37,170 nucleotides of DNA, from positions 1-37,170 of the forward strand of contig JADGEE010000020.1 in the NCBI GenBank assembly GCA_016744535.1, given 5' to 3'. The stretch is from Campylobacteraceae bacterium (GTDB taxonomy: Bacteria > Campylobacterota > Campylobacteria > Campylobacterales > BB28). Both the position numbers and the translations under genes were made by a program. Below are positions 18,273-29,363 of the stretch, piece by piece (position 1 is the first letter of the stretch; each line of letters starts with the position of its first letter). Under the pieces are notes generated by a model. That model had not been told where the DNA came from and searched no databases. It saw only the letters and a list, made by a program, of their open reading frames with translations.

Positions 18273-19720
18273 TATTTTAGACTCTCAAGCCAATCAATTA
18301 CAACTCTAACTCCAGCCCCACTTGCTCCATAAGGATTATATCCCCAAGCTTTTTCTACATAAGCAGGTCCTGCAATATCAAGATGTAACCATTTATCTTT
18401 ATTCTCTTCTTTGATAAATTCACTTAAAAATAGTCCTGCTGTAATTGCTCCTCCATAACCACTTGAGCTTATATTAGAGATATCTGCTACATTACTTTTT
18501 AAGAGTTTTGGTAAATATCTATTAAATGGTAACTCTGCAACTAATTCACCACTCTTTTTACTAGCTTTTAGCATTTTAGATTTTAATTTATCGCTATATC
18601 CCATAACTCCACTTGTGTATTCTCCAACTGCTACAACACAAGCACCAGTTAGAGTTGCTATATCGATTATATAATCAGGATTTAACTCATCTTGAGCGTA
18701 ACATAAGCAATCAGCTAAAACTAAACGCCCCTCTGCATCAGTGTTTCTAATCTCTATACTCTTACCATTTTTAGCAATTAATACATCATCAGGTTTAAAA
18801 GCATCTCCACCAATCATATTTTCAGTAGCACCTATAATTCCGTGAACTTCAATATCAATTCCTAGTTTACTAATTGCATTCATAATTCCTAAAACTGCAC
18901 TTCCACCACTTTTATCAGATTTCATTGTAACCATATAGCTACCTGGCTTTAAGCTAAGACCACCACTATCATAAGTTAAACCTTTTCCTATAATAGCTAC
19001 TTTTGCTTTTGCATTTTTAGGTTTATAAGTTAAATGAATTAATCTTGGAGGGTGAATACTTGCACGACTAACAGCTAAAAAGGCATTCATTCCATTTTTT
19101 GCTAAAAATTTTTCATCTTCAATTTTACATTCTAAATTATTATCTTTTGCTAATTTTAAAGCAATTTTTGCCATCTCTTTTGGAGTTAGCTCATCAGGCA
19201 TAGAGTTTACAACATCTCTTACTAAATTTGTTGAAGTTGCTCTAATTTCACCCTCTTGTATCGCTTTATTTATTAAATCTGCATCTAGTTTATTATTATT
19301 ATAATCTTCAAATGCAAATATAATATTCTTTAAGTGTAACTTCTCTTTTTCACTTTTATATTTATCAAAGTTATAAACTCCTAGAATAAACCCCTCTACC
19401 ATAGCCTTTATATTAGCACTTAGAGTCTCTTTATCACTATAAATGCCAATTTTAATACTTTTATATTTTGCTTTTTTTATTGAATTTATAACTTTAGCTG
19501 ATGCAATTCTTAACTCTTCGTGTTCTAGTTTTGTGCCTACATAAATTTTATGTTGATGAGGCAAAAAAGCTACCTCTTCAACACTTCCTTTAAAATCAAC
19601 TGTTTTTAAATCTTTTTTATCATAAACCCATTTATGTTTTAAATTTTTATCTATTACAAATATAACTTCACAATCTGCATTTATTTTAGATAACTCTTTT
19701 AACTCTAATAAAAACTTCAT
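18272..19720 (-). CDS. pepA: Leucyl aminopeptidase (M17)
   Basis: The 482-residue cytosolic metallopeptidase removes N-terminal amino acids. The two-metal site is complete: K246 and D251 in GKGLTYDSGG, D269 in MKSDKSGG, and the signature NTDAEGRLVLAD beginning at residue 326. The N-terminal third is the diverged M17 oligomerisation domain. The start overlaps the dedA stop by four bases and the stop overlaps the transglycosylase start by one, so it is an internal operon gene. Confidence 0.95.
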   Translation of the reverse strand: MKFLLELKELSKINADCEVIFVIDKNLKHKWVYDKKDLKTVDFKGSVEEVAFLPHQHKIYVGTKLEHEELRIASAKVINSIKKAKYKSIKIGIYSDKETLSANIKAMVEGFILGVYNFDKYKSEKEKLHLKNIIFAFEDYNNNKLDADLINKAIQEGEIRATSTNLVRDVVNSMPDELTPKEMAKIALKLAKDNNLECKIEDEKFLAKNGMNAFLAVSRASIHPPRLIHLTYKPKNAKAKVAIIGKGLTYDSGGLSLKPGSYMVTMKSDKSGGSAVLGIMNAISKLGIDIEVHGIIGATENMIGGDAFKPDDVLIAKNGKSIEIRNTDAEGRLVLADCLCYAQDELNPDYIIDIATLTGACVVAVGEYTSGVMGYSDKLKSKMLKASKKSGELVAELPFNRYLPKLLKSNVADISNISSSGYGGAITAGLFLSEFIKEENKDKWLHLDIAGPAYVEKAWGYNPYGASGAGVRVVIDWLESLK

Positions 19721-20325
19721 TTTTTCTCCTTCATTTTCTCTCTTCGTTTTTTTCTTCTATCACTACTACTATTAGTTACTCTATGAAAGTAATAGTATAA
19801 ACTTCCAGCTAAAATTATTGCAACTGGAAGTGCAATATACCAATGTGCTTTAATATACTTTAGAATTTCTAATATCTCTTCACCAAAAATATAAGCTGGA
19901 ATAATTGTTATACTAGACCAAGCAAAAGCACTTAAAAAATTTATAAATGCAAACTTTTTTGCATCATATTTTGTAACTCCAATAGCCATTGGCAAAATTG
20001 TCCTAAGTCCATACATATATCTTTGTACAAAGATTATGGGCCATCCATACTTTTTTAAAAGTAGATGTGCTAGGGCAAATTTACGTCGATGTGTCCTAAA
20101 CTCACTGTGAATATATGATTTATTATATCTACCTATATAAAAATAAATTTGGTCACCAACAAATCCACCTAAAGCCGCTACTACTATTGCAATAGATAGT
20201 GTCATATCACCTGTATGGCTTAAAACTCCAGCCATTACAAGCCCTGTTTCACCCTCTGCTATACTCCAGATAAAAAGTATAATATAACCATACTCTTTAA
20301 TCCACTCAATAAATAACTCTTCCAT
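19717..20325 (-). CDS. DedA-family membrane protein
   Basis: The 202-residue inner-membrane protein has the DedA features: an acidic residue in the first helix region (IAEGETGLVMAG), GGFVGDQIYFYIGR, and the key arginine segment FVQRYMYGLRTILPMAIG. About five hydrophobic segments are seen. The C-terminus is strongly basic (RRKKRREKMKEKK). DedA proteins are involved in envelope homeostasis and, in some members, lipid flipping. The start shares one base with the pilT stop. Confidence 0.88.
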   Translation of the reverse strand: MEELFIEWIKEYGYIILFIWSIAEGETGLVMAGVLSHTGDMTLSIAIVVAALGGFVGDQIYFYIGRYNKSYIHSEFRTHRRKFALAHLLLKKYGWPIIFVQRYMYGLRTILPMAIGVTKYDAKKFAFINFLSAFAWSSITIIPAYIFGEEILEILKYIKAHWYIALPVAIILAGSLYYYFHRVTNSSSDRRKKRREKMKEKK

Positions 20326-21380
20326 TATCCTAAAGCCTTTTTTAACTCTTCTTGATTTGTTGAAAATCTAAGTGCATTATCTTTTGTAATTTTATTCTCT
20401 CCTATAAGTCGTAACATCTCTTGTGTTTGTGTCTGCATTCCTGTTCCACCTTGACCTATTTGCATTTGTGAATAGAGTTGATGAATTTTTCCCTCTCTAA
20501 TTAAATTTCCTAAAGCTGGATTATTGATTAATATTTCACTTACAGCAACTCTTCCACCTCCAACTTTAGGTAATAATGCTTGTGCAATTCCTGCTACAAG
20601 TGTTGCTGATAGTTGAGCTGAAATTTGAGGTCTCTCATCTGCTTCAAAAGTATCAAGTATTCTATTTATTGTGGCAACTGCTGAATTTGTATGTAGCGTT
20701 GAAAAAACTAAGTGACCAGTCTCTGCTGCGGTAATAGCAGCTTTAATAGTCTCTTTATTTCTCATTTCGCCAATTAGTATGATATCAGGGTCTTGACGAA
20801 GAGCTGATTTTAGTGCATTTGCAAATGACATTGTATCACTTCCTACACTTCTTTGTGAAAAAAGAGATTGCTTATTTTGATGCACAAACTCAACTGGATC
20901 TTCAATTGTTAAAATATGTTTATTTTCTGTTAAATTAATCTCATTTAACATAGCTGCTAGAGTTGTTGATTTACCACTTCCAGTGGGGCCTGTAACTAAA
21001 ATAAGACCCTTTTCTCTTTTTATTAACTCTTTATAAATTTGAGGTGCTTTTAAATCATCAATTGATGGAATTTTAGTAGGAATAACTCTAAATGCAGCCC
21101 CCATTTTTTCAAGTGCTACATAGTAATTTGTTCTAAATCTAGAGATTGATGTTTGAACCATAAAGTCTAACTCTTTTTTCTCTATGAATTCTCTTCTCTC
21201 TCTATCATTTAACGCAGGTGCACAAATTTTTTTTACTTCATCATTACTAAGAGGAGTCTCATAGCCTTGAAGTACTTCAAGTTTTCCGTCAATTCTAATA
21301 AGAGGAGGCTCTCCTCCTAAAAAATGTAAATCAGAACCACCAAATTTAACCATTTTATCAAGCATCTCATTTAATTGCAT
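20325..21380 (-). CDS. pilT: Type IV pilus retraction ATPase PilT-like
   Basis: This 351-residue AAA-type secretion ATPase would power retraction of type IV pili from the cytoplasmic side of the pilus base. It has Walker A GPTGSGKST (131-139), the Walker B region DPDIILIGEMRN, and the histidine box GHLVFSTLHTNSA. The C-terminal motif AIREG is seen as LIREGKIHQLYSQMQIG, a PilT hallmark. PilU is possible, but this segment favours PilT. Its neighbours are not other pilus genes. It is 13 bases downstream of gatC. Confidence 0.9.
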   Translation of the reverse strand: MQLNEMLDKMVKFGGSDLHFLGGEPPLIRIDGKLEVLQGYETPLSNDEVKKICAPALNDRERREFIEKKELDFMVQTSISRFRTNYYVALEKMGAAFRVIPTKIPSIDDLKAPQIYKELIKREKGLILVTGPTGSGKSTTLAAMLNEINLTENKHILTIEDPVEFVHQNKQSLFSQRSVGSDTMSFANALKSALRQDPDIILIGEMRNKETIKAAITAAETGHLVFSTLHTNSAVATINRILDTFEADERPQISAQLSATLVAGIAQALLPKVGGGRVAVSEILINNPALGNLIREGKIHQLYSQMQIGQGGTGMQTQTQEMLRLIGENKITKDNALRFSTNQEELKKALG

Positions 21381-21393
21381 AAAAAAACCTATC

Positions 21394-21684
21394 CTATTCT
21401 ATAATTTTAGGAACTATAAAAAAGTTATTCTCACTTTTTGGTGCATTTGCTAAAATTTTATGAGCAATCTCTTTTTGATTTAAGACAACATCATTTTCTA
21501 ATCTTGTACCACCACTAAGAGTTGTAAAAGTTGCTTCAATTTGTGATATATCAATTGAGTTTAAATTATCAACAAAACTTAAAATTTCGCTAAGTTGTGA
21601 TTTTACTTCATCTTTTTTTGTATCATCTATCTTTAAAGAAGCTAATTTTTCAAGTTTTGCTAAAAGTTTATCATCTATAACCAT
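21394..21684 (-). CDS. gatC: Asp-tRNA(Asn)/Glu-tRNA(Gln) amidotransferase subunit C
   Basis: The 96-residue protein has the GatC pattern: LLAKLEKLASLKIDD at the start, SQLSEILSFVDNLNSIDIS, and a C-terminus with ILANAPKSENNFFIVPKIIE. It stabilises the GatA-GatB complex that amidates misacylated Glu-tRNA(Gln) or Asp-tRNA(Asn). gatA and gatB are not in the window. It is first gene of a five-gene minus-strand operon. Confidence 0.93.
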   Translation of the reverse strand: MVIDDKLLAKLEKLASLKIDDTKKDEVKSQLSEILSFVDNLNSIDISQIEATFTTLSGGTRLENDVVLNQKEIAHKILANAPKSENNFFIVPKIIE

Positions 21685-21714
21685 TTCATACCTTTTATTT
21701 ATAAATTTTTGTTG

Positions 21715-21720
21715 ATTATA
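21715..21720 (-). promoter_or_regulatory. -10 box for the gatC operon
   Basis: TATAAT on the minus strand lies 31 bases before the gatC ATG in the 103-base divergent gap. No good -35 is seen. The plus-strand gene's promoter must share this gap; its ribosome site is AAGGAG at 21777-21782. Confidence 0.45.
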
Positions 21721-21787
21721 ACAAAAAACTTATTACTTTTTTATTTAACTTTTGATAACATTCCCAAAATTGTACTAAGGAGATATT

Positions 21788-22381
21788 TTGAATCAAAACC
21801 TCGAATTTATCAAAGAAGAATTAAGCGCTCAAGAGAAATTTTTAGAGAGTGTTATTAAAATTGAAACATTTGCTAAAAAATATAAAAAATTATTAATTGC
21901 TTTAGGTGTTATTGTAATTGTTGGAATAACTGTATATGGAGTAAGCGAATATATTAAAAGTGAAAGTTTAGAAGATTCAAATAGAGCTTATTTAACACTT
22001 TTAAGTGATTTAAATGATGAGAGTGCAAAAAATATTTTAAAAAAGAAAAATCCAAATCTATATAGTGTTTATCTATTTCAAAAAGCTATTAAAGATGGTG
22101 ATATTAAAGCTTTAAATGAAATTGCTAATAAAAATATGGTAGTTATTTCAGATTTATCTAAATATCAATTAGCAACTCTGAAAAAAGAGACTACAGCATT
22201 AAGCAGTTACTTAACTCTTAAAGATGCTATACTTAAAGACTTCGCTCTTTTTCAAGAAGCATATCTGTTAATAAAAGAAGATAAACTCGATGAAGCTAAA
22301 TTAAAACTCTCTATGATAGGATTAGAATCTCCTACGAAAAATGTAGCAAATTTTTTAGAACACTACTTAATTAAAAAATAA
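21788..22381 (+). CDS. YfgM-like single-pass membrane protein
   Basis: TTG 21788 is chosen because AAGGAG ends five bases before it. The 197-residue protein has a short cytoplasmic head, one transmembrane helix at about 34-52 (LLIALGVIVIVGITVYG), and a helical periplasmic part of TPR-like repeats (LFQEAYLLIKEDKLDEAKLKL). The topology and C-terminal motif fit YfgM, an accessory subunit near the SecYEG translocon. The next gene is a BamB-like lipoprotein, the same order as yfgM-bamB in Escherichia coli, which supports the call despite low similarity. Confidence 0.6.
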   Translation: MNQNLEFIKEELSAQEKFLESVIKIETFAKKYKKLLIALGVIVIVGITVYGVSEYIKSESLEDSNRAYLTLLSDLNDESAKNILKKKNPNLYSVYLFQKAIKDGDIKALNEIANKNMVVISDLSKYQLATLKKETTALSSYLTLKDAILKDFALFQEAYLLIKEDKLDEAKLKLSMIGLESPTKNVANFLEHYLIKK

Positions 22382-22400
22382 TTAAAATACAGGATACATT

Positions 22401-23405
22401 ATGAAATTTTTACTTCAATTTTCAATTTTTTTTCTATTAGTAACTCTATTCTTAGGATGTAATCAAAAGCAATATTTTGAACCTAAAAGTGTTGCTGGAG
22501 ATGTTAATTTTGATGGAACTCTCTCATCTAGTATTTCAAGGTCACATAGTGATGGTGCAACTTTAGTTAATGGAGAGGTTTTAACAAGAAAAGGTATAGT
22601 TAATATAAAATTAAATAAAAATTTTTACTTTTTAAATGAAGATGAAAAATTTATTATAGCAACTAATAGATGTGGTATCATTAAACTTTTTGATAGAGAT
22701 AATTTTAAATTAATAAAAGAAATTGACTTTAAAGTAAGTGTGACATCTGCTAGTTCTAAAGAGGATAAATTAGCAATTGTATTAGCAAATAATGAGATAC
22801 TTCTTTATGATATTAGTGAAGATAAAAAACTATTTTCACAAAAAAGTGAGGATGTTTACGCATTAAATTCAAAAATAGCTTCACCATATTTCTTAAATGA
22901 TTTAATTCTTTTTCCAACCTTAGATGGAAAAGTTGTAATAATTGATAGTGAAAATTATAAATTTATTAGAGATATTGTAGTTTCAAGTGAAAATTTTTTT
23001 AATAATATCATCTATTTAGAGGTAATTGAAAATAGGCTTGTCGCTTCAACTTCAAATAAAGTAGTCTCTGTAAATCCAAAATTTACAAATAGTTATGATG
23101 TAGGAGTTAGAGATATTTTAGTATTAGATGATAGTTTATATATCTTTACAACTGATGGAAAAATTATTTTAAGCAACTTAGATTTAAATATAATAAAAGA
23201 GAAAAAATTTCCATTTGCACATTTTGTTGGAGTTGTGAGTGGAAAATATATTTATGGAGTTGAAAAAGAGGGATATTTAATTGCAATTGATAAAAATTTA
23301 ATGACTTCAAATATATTTAAACTTGATGATAAAATTGAAAAACCTATTTTTACAACTAAAAATAGAATATATTATGATAATAAATATTTTGAACTTAGTA
23401 AATAG
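22401..23405 (+). CDS. BamB-like beta-propeller lipoprotein
   Basis: The 334-residue protein begins with a lipoprotein signal ending in LFLGC (Cys20). The rest is repetitive beta structure with blades that end in patterns such as GIIKLFDRDNFKLIKEID, EILLYDISEDKKLF and KVVIIDSENYKFIRDI, as in PQQ-type propellers. BamB is an outer-membrane lipoprotein of the beta-barrel assembly machine. The YfgM-like gene upstream favours BamB over an unrelated propeller. The AGGA ribosome site and ATG are clear. Confidence 0.65.
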   Translation: MKFLLQFSIFFLLVTLFLGCNQKQYFEPKSVAGDVNFDGTLSSSISRSHSDGATLVNGEVLTRKGIVNIKLNKNFYFLNEDEKFIIATNRCGIIKLFDRDNFKLIKEIDFKVSVTSASSKEDKLAIVLANNEILLYDISEDKKLFSQKSEDVYALNSKIASPYFLNDLILFPTLDGKVVIIDSENYKFIRDIVVSSENFFNNIIYLEVIENRLVASTSNKVVSVNPKFTNSYDVGVRDILVLDDSLYIFTTDGKIILSNLDLNIIKEKKFPFAHFVGVVSGKYIYGVEKEGYLIAIDKNLMTSNIFKLDDKIEKPIFTTKNRIYYDNKYFELSK

Positions 23406-23725
23406 TGAAAGAGTTAATAGAATCTTTATCAAATAAAGGTTTAATTTTTAAAAAATTAGAAAAAATTAAACCTAAAGAGCTAGAAATTAGAAAAAGAGTT
23501 ACTATATATACTGGTATTGATTTAAAAAGTTACCATACAGTAATTCTAAATATTTCTCAAAAAAGTAGATTTTTAACTAAAGATATTTTAAAATTAGAGG
23601 AAATTTTCCAAAAAATTATCAATTTTAAAAAGATAAATTGTAAAAAAAAGATTTTAATTTTAAATGCACCACTCTGCTCTAAAGCTAAGAGTATATTAAA
23701 TGAAAAAAAATGGAAACTATTTTAA
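23405..23725 (+). CDS. Uncharacterised small protein
   Basis: The 106-residue protein starts at GTG 23405, sharing one base with the preceding stop (TAGTG), so it is coupled to the BamB-like gene. It is basic (many K), with no signal peptide or membrane helix. It has one predicted alternating beta/alpha region (RVTIYTGIDLKSYHTVILNI) and two cysteines (NCKKKILILNAPLCSKAKS). I do not recognise the family. The gene looks real because of the tight coupling and normal codon use. Confidence 0.7.
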   Translation: MKELIESLSNKGLIFKKLEKIKPKELEIRKRVTIYTGIDLKSYHTVILNISQKSRFLTKDILKLEEIFQKIINFKKINCKKKILILNAPLCSKAKSILNEKKWKLF

Positions 23726-23820
23726 AATAATAAAAATTTATAAAATAATGATATTTGATAATAATATTTTTTTATAGTAGAATAAAAACTTTTTTATAGA
23801 AGCTTTAAGGAAATATTATT

Positions 23821-26052
23821 ATGATAAAAAACTTATCTATCAAGCGAAAACTTATCTTATTAAGTGTAACTGTATTAATGGTTATTTTTACTTACTCTCT
23901 TAAAAATTTTTATGATTCATACTATTCATATAAAAATGCTAAAAACACTACTGCTGTTGTAGAACTATCAGTAAAAATGAGTGCAGTATTGCACGAACTT
24001 CAAAAGGAGAGAGGTGCTAGTGCTGGATTTATTGGCTCAAATGGTAAAAAATTTGCAAATATACTCTCAAAACAATACATTCAAACAGATATAAAAATAA
24101 AAGAGCTTAGAGAGTTTTGTAAAAATTGCACTATTTCACATACAAATATGCTAAATAAAGAACTTAAATTAGACTCGATAAAAGACATTCGACCTCGTGT
24201 AAAATCACTCTCAATTAAAGGTAAATATGCTATTGGATTTTATACTGCATTGAATAAAAAAATAATTGATACTATTACAAATTTTTCTACTATTCCAGAA
24301 AATATTGAAATACGAACTAATTTTAATAGTTTTGTTCTATTTATAAGCTCAAAAGAGAGAGCAGGAATTGAGAGGGCAGTATTATCTAATGTATTTGCAA
24401 AAGATAAATTTAACACAGATTCATTTGCTAAATTTACATCTCTTGCATCTGAACAAAAAACTCTATTAAACCTATTTTTTCAAATTTCAAGTCCTGTTAT
24501 GAAAGAGAAGTTTGAAGAACTTAAAAAACATAACTCATTTATGGAAGTAGAAAGATTAAGAAATATTGCTATTTCAAAAAAAGAAAACTTTGAGGTAGAT
24601 CCTACTTTTTGGTTCAAAACAATTACTCAAAAAATAAATCAACTTAAAATATTTGAAGATAAAATTGCTAAAGATATTATAATATCTGCAAATGATAAAG
24701 CTTATTTAGCAATGATGATGTTAATAGTTATTTTAATAATATCAATTGTTAGTATTTTAATTATTATATATCTCTCATACAGTGTTACAAATACTATTTC
24801 TACTTCTATAAAAAAATTTAATGATTTAATTAAAAATGTAAATAATGGTAATCTATCTAATTTAAAAATTGATGGAATAAATGCTGATGAAATGGGTGAT
24901 TTGGCTAAAATTTTACAATCACTTGTTAAAACATTTAGTACTTTAATTGAAAGAATTAATACTTCAGTTTCACAAGCTTCAAAATCTGACTTTAGTTATA
25001 ATCTTAATGATGATGGGCTAAAAGGTGATTTTTCTACGGCAATAGTTATGGTTAAAAGTGGAATAGATGCGATGCAAGAAGCTTATGAGAAACAGAGACA
25101 TATAAACTTTAGTATGAATATTAGAAGTATTGGGGATGTTGGAAGTGGATTGAAATTGATTCAAAGTGAAATGGCATTGATTATAAAAGAGCTTATAAAT
25201 GTTTATAATAATACAAAAGAAGCTAGTGAACAATCAAGCAATTCTATGAAAGCTATTGAGTATATTCTTAATAAACTTCAAACTCTTGTTGAGCATATTA
25301 ATGATAGTAATATTAGCATAGAGAGTTTAAATAATAAAACTAGCGATATTACTTCTGTTGTTGATTTAATTAAAGATATTGCAGACCAAACAAATTTACT
25401 TGCCTTAAATGCAGCAATTGAAGCAGCAAGGGCTGGAGAAAATGGTAGAGGTTTCGCTGTTGTAGCTGATGAAGTCAGACAACTAGCAGAGAAGACTCAA
25501 AAAGCTACTAGTGAAATAACTGTATCTATTAACTCTATGAAACAAGAAGCTAATATTATTTTAGATAAATCAATAATAATGACTCAGTTGGCAGAAGAAT
25601 CATCAAAGTCAGTAGAAAACTTTAATACAACTATGAGTGAGCTTAATAGTAATGCTATATCAATAACTAATGTTATTGAAGATATGGAAAATATGGTTTT
25701 TATAGTTTTAGCAAAAATTGATCATATTATCTATAAGTCAGATGCTTATAATACAATTGTTGATTTTAATACAACCAAAGCAACCACATTTTCAGACCAT
25801 CAAAAATGTAGACTTGGTCAATGGTATGCAAATACAGGTAAAGATAGATTTGCTAATACAAATGCGTATAAAGTTATGGTAACACCTCATAAAGATGTTC
25901 ACGATAGAGTTCATACTAATATGGAATTTATTACAAATGGTGATAAAAGACTTGAAAATGAAGCTAAAATTGTTGAAAATTTTAAATCAATGGAAAATTC
26001 AAGCAATCAACTTTTTATATTATTAGATGATATGAGAAAAGAGTCAAAATAA
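23821..26052 (+). CDS. Methyl-accepting chemotaxis protein with NIT and CZB domains
   Basis: The 743-residue inner-membrane chemoreceptor has TM1 near 9-28. A periplasmic domain opens with [16 protein letters not shown] (about 60), the signature of the nitrate/nitrite-sensing NIT domain. TM2 is near 294-320, then HAMP. The signalling tip is at about 518-560 ([20 protein letters not shown]). After the coiled coil, residues about 625-720 match a CZB zinc-binding domain: a histidine in [16 protein letters not shown], and HKDVHDRVH. It stands alone with its own RBS (AAGGA). Ligand is inferred from the domain only. No pentapeptide methylation tether is seen. Confidence 0.88.
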   Translation: MIKNLSIKRKLILLSVTVLMVIFTYSLKNFYDSYYSYKNAKNTTAVVELSVKMSAVLHELQKERGASAGFIGSNGKKFANILSKQYIQTDIKIKELREFCKNCTISHTNMLNKELKLDSIKDIRPRVKSLSIKGKYAIGFYTALNKKIIDTITNFSTIPENIEIRTNFNSFVLFISSKERAGIERAVLSNVFAKDKFNTDSFAKFTSLASEQKTLLNLFFQISSPVMKEKFEELKKHNSFMEVERLRNIAISKKENFEVDPTFWFKTITQKINQLKIFEDKIAKDIIISANDKAYLAMMMLIVILIISIVSILIIIYLSYSVTNTISTSIKKFNDLIKNVNNGNLSNLKIDGINADEMGDLAKILQSLVKTFSTLIERINTSVSQASKSDFSYNLNDDGLKGDFSTAIVMVKSGIDAMQEAYEKQRHINFSMNIRSIGDVGSGLKLIQSEMALIIKELINVYNNTKEASEQSSNSMKAIEYILNKLQTLVEHINDSNISIESLNNKTSDITSVVDLIKDIADQTNLLALNAAIEAARAGENGRGFAVVADEVRQLAEKTQKATSEITVSINSMKQEANIILDKSIIMTQLAEESSKSVENFNTTMSELNSNAISITNVIEDMENMVFIVLAKIDHIIYKSDAYNTIVDFNTTKATTFSDHQKCRLGQWYANTGKDRFANTNAYKVMVTPHKDVHDRVHTNMEFITNGDKRLENEAKIVENFKSMENSSNQLFILLDDMRKESK

Positions 26053-26086
26053 AACAAAAAATATTAATACTTAAGAAAATTTTATG

Positions 26087-26092
26087 TATAAT
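26087..26092 (+). promoter_or_regulatory. Extended -10 box for ilvC
   Basis: TGTATAAT (TATAAT at 26087-26092) lies about 45 bases before the ilvC start. An A/T-only inverted repeat (TAAAATT 26100-26106, AATTTTA 26109-26115) sits just after it; its meaning is unclear. Confidence 0.5.
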
Positions 26093-26133
26093 CAGCCACT
26101 AAAATTAAAATTTTAACTTAAATAAAAGGATAA

Positions 26134-27159
<1,026 letters not shown>

Positions 27160-27173
27160 TATTAAGGCTAGAT

Positions 27174-27986
27174 ATGGGTGAAGTAATTACCATAACTTCT
27201 GGTAAGGGGGGAGTTGGCAAATCTACAACAACAGCAAATCTTGCTGTTGGTTTAGCTGAAAATGGCAAAAAAGTTGTAGCAATAGATTTTGATATTGGAC
27301 TTAGAAATTTAGATATGATTTTAGGACTTGAGAGACGAATTGTATACGATGTAGTTGATGTAATGGAGGGTAATTGTAACTTAAGCCAAGCATTAATTCA
27401 CGATAAACGCTCAAAAAGTTTGTATTTTCTACCAGCTTCACAAACTAAAGACAAAGATATACTTGATAAAGAGAAAGTTAGAAAATTAGTTGAAGAGTTA
27501 AAAGAGGAATTTGATTTTGTTCTCTTAGATTCTCCAGCTGGAATTGAGGGTGGTTTTGAACATTCTATATTTTTAGCTGATAGAGCTATAATTATAACAA
27601 CTCCTGAAGTAAGTGCAGTTAGAGATGCTGATAGAGTAATTGGTATAATTGATGCTAAAAGTGAAAAAGCTATAAAAGGTGGAGAAGTTACAAAACATAT
27701 TATTATCAATAGAATCAAAAAAGAGTTAGTTGATAGAGGTGAAATGCTAAGTACTGAAGATGTACTCGATATTTTAGCACTACCTTTGATTGGACTTGTA
27801 CCAGAAGATGAAAAAATTGTAAGTTCCACTAATGCGGGTGAACCTGTATTTTATGATAAAAACTCTTTTTCAGGAGAAGCTTTTAGAAGAGTAGCAAAAA
27901 GAATTTTAGGTGAAGATGTAGAGTATATGGATTTAAATAAAAAGAGTGGATTTAAAGGCTTATTGAAAAGGTTATTTAAAAGATGA
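27174..27986 (+). CDS. minD: Septum site-determining ATPase MinD
   Basis: This 270-residue ParA/MinD ATPase recruits division inhibition to the membrane and oscillates under MinE. The deviant Walker A is [10 protein letters not shown] (9-18), with [26 protein letters not shown] split over the following strands. [11 protein letters not shown] holds the catalytic region. The C-terminus ([12 protein letters not shown]) is the amphipathic membrane-targeting helix. The stop overlaps minE by four bases. minC is not adjacent here. Confidence 0.96.
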   Translation: MGEVITITSGKGGVGKSTTTANLAVGLAENGKKVVAIDFDIGLRNLDMILGLERRIVYDVVDVMEGNCNLSQALIHDKRSKSLYFLPASQTKDKDILDKEKVRKLVEELKEEFDFVLLDSPAGIEGGFEHSIFLADRAIIITTPEVSAVRDADRVIGIIDAKSEKAIKGGEVTKHIIINRIKKELVDRGEMLSTEDVLDILALPLIGLVPEDEKIVSSTNAGEPVFYDKNSFSGEAFRRVAKRILGEDVEYMDLNKKSGFKGLLKRLFKR

Positions 27987-28234
27987 GTTCTTTATTTGAG
28001 AGAATATTTGGAACTAAAAAAAATAGTGCCTCTGTTGCAAAGGATAGATTAAAAATTGTCTTAGCACACGAGAGAATGAGTTCAGATTATCCATTTATGA
28101 ATGCCTTAAAAGAGGAGATTTTGCAAGTTATAAAAAAGTATATAAAAGTTAAAGATATAAATATAAAAACTGAAAAAAGCGATAGTATTGAAATGCTTGA
28201 AGTCGAAGTAATGTTAGATGAAAAAAAACAGTAA
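27983..28234 (+). CDS. minE: Cell division topological specificity factor MinE
   Basis: The 83-residue partner of MinD stimulates its ATPase. The N-terminus [10 protein letters not shown] is the membrane-binding helix; [14 protein letters not shown] is the MinD-contact helix; the C-terminal part forms the dimerisation domain (IKVEVMLD-like end: MLEVEVMLD). The start overlaps minD (ATGA). Its last 17 bases overlap the next gene. Confidence 0.94.
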   Translation: MSSLFERIFGTKKNSASVAKDRLKIVLAHERMSSDYPFMNALKEEILQVIKKYIKVKDINIKTEKSDSIEMLEVEVMLDEKKQ

Positions 28235-29330
28235 ATTTACACAAAAAAATACTCAAAAGAGAAACTTAAAGTTTGTAGCTTCTGTATTATTAATTGGTCT
28301 CTTAATTTTAACTCTTATTATTGGGTTTAATTTTATTGATAATAAATTTAATAATACTGGAGATTTAAATTTATCTTTAATAGAAGAGACAGATAGTAAC
28401 AATATAATCCAAAAAAGTGATGATATTTTAGATATGATAGAGTATCATAAATATGATGAGTATTTAGTTAAAGAAGAAGAGTTAAAAATAGATGAAAATT
28501 ATACAGAAAATGTTATTGAAAATATAGTTGCAAAATATGAAGATGATTTAAATATTTTACAAGCTAAAGAAAAAGAGATAGATAATTTAACTACTTCAGA
28601 GTATGAAGAAATAACTCGTATTGTTGATAATAATAATTCTAAATTAATATTAATTAAAGAAGATGTAAGAGAAGATGTAGTAGAAAAAGCAAAATTAGTT
28701 ATAATTATGGATGATATATCTTTTGGGCATCAAGTTAAAGATGTTGAAGCTTTAAACTTAAGTATTACTTTATCATTTTTACCTCCAAATACAATTCATC
28801 CTAAAACATCATTATTAGCTAAAAATATTAATGAATATATGGTTCATCTTCCTCTTGAAGCACTAAGATATCCAAATAAAGAAGACAACACTTTAAATGT
28901 AGAAGATAATGAAACTAAAATAGAGAGTAGAATAAAAGAGATTAGAGAGTGGTTTCCAAAAGCTAAATATATAAATAATCATACTGGTAGTAAATTTACT
29001 GCAGATAAAGAGGCTTTAAAGAAACTATTTAAAATTTTAGATAAATATGAATTTAAATTTATAGATAGCAGAACTACCCCTAAAACAAAAGTTCAATTAG
29101 TATCTAAAGAGTTTGATTTAAAATATATTAGAAGAGATGTCTTTTTAGATAATAAAGCTGATGTGGAATATATAAAAGAACAACTTAAAAAAGCAGTAAA
29201 AAAAGCTAAAAAGAAAGGTATTGCAATAGCAATTTGTCATCCTAGAAAAACTACAATAGAAGCACTTAGGCAATCTAGTGAAATTTTAAAAGAAATAGAG
29301 TTAATAAATATGGATAAATTAAATCTTTAA
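28218..29330 (+). CDS. Divergent polysaccharide deacetylase family protein
   Basis: The 370-residue protein has an N-terminal membrane anchor (about 20-42, FVASVLLIGLLILTLIIGF) and a variable acidic linker to about 150. The C-terminal domain has LVIIMDDISFG, VHLPLEALRYP, YINNHTGSKFTAD and IAICHPRKTT. This pattern belongs to the divergent polysaccharide deacetylase family (Polysacc_deac_2), which keeps the D, H and acidic metal residues. It probably acts in the periplasm on cell-envelope sugars. Overlap with minE and neighbouring ilvC are typical for the phylum. Confidence 0.87.
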   Translation: MKKNSKFTQKNTQKRNLKFVASVLLIGLLILTLIIGFNFIDNKFNNTGDLNLSLIEETDSNNIIQKSDDILDMIEYHKYDEYLVKEEELKIDENYTENVIENIVAKYEDDLNILQAKEKEIDNLTTSEYEEITRIVDNNNSKLILIKEDVREDVVEKAKLVIIMDDISFGHQVKDVEALNLSITLSFLPPNTIHPKTSLLAKNINEYMVHLPLEALRYPNKEDNTLNVEDNETKIESRIKEIREWFPKAKYINNHTGSKFTADKEALKKLFKILDKYEFKFIDSRTTPKTKVQLVSKEFDLKYIRRDVFLDNKADVEYIKEQLKKAVKKAKKKGIAIAICHPRKTTIEALRQSSEILKEIELINMDKLNL

Positions 29331-29357
29331 AGGTTTAATTTATTATAAAAAATAAGC

Positions 29358-29363
29358 TATAAT
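29358..29363 (+). promoter_or_regulatory. -10 box upstream of trpC
   Basis: GCTATAATAG contains a consensus TATAAT 28 bases before the TTG start. CCCAAA (29367-29372) and TTTGGG (29377-29382) form a small hairpin that overlaps the Shine-Dalgarno GGGAG (29380-29384). The expected transcript start (about 29370) would remove part of the left arm, so a regulatory role is doubtful. Confidence 0.5.

Noticed and set aside
27398-27829. Minus-strand 143-codon frame, Ser/Ile rich
   Set aside because: It is antisense to minD and has no recognisable domain or ribosome site.
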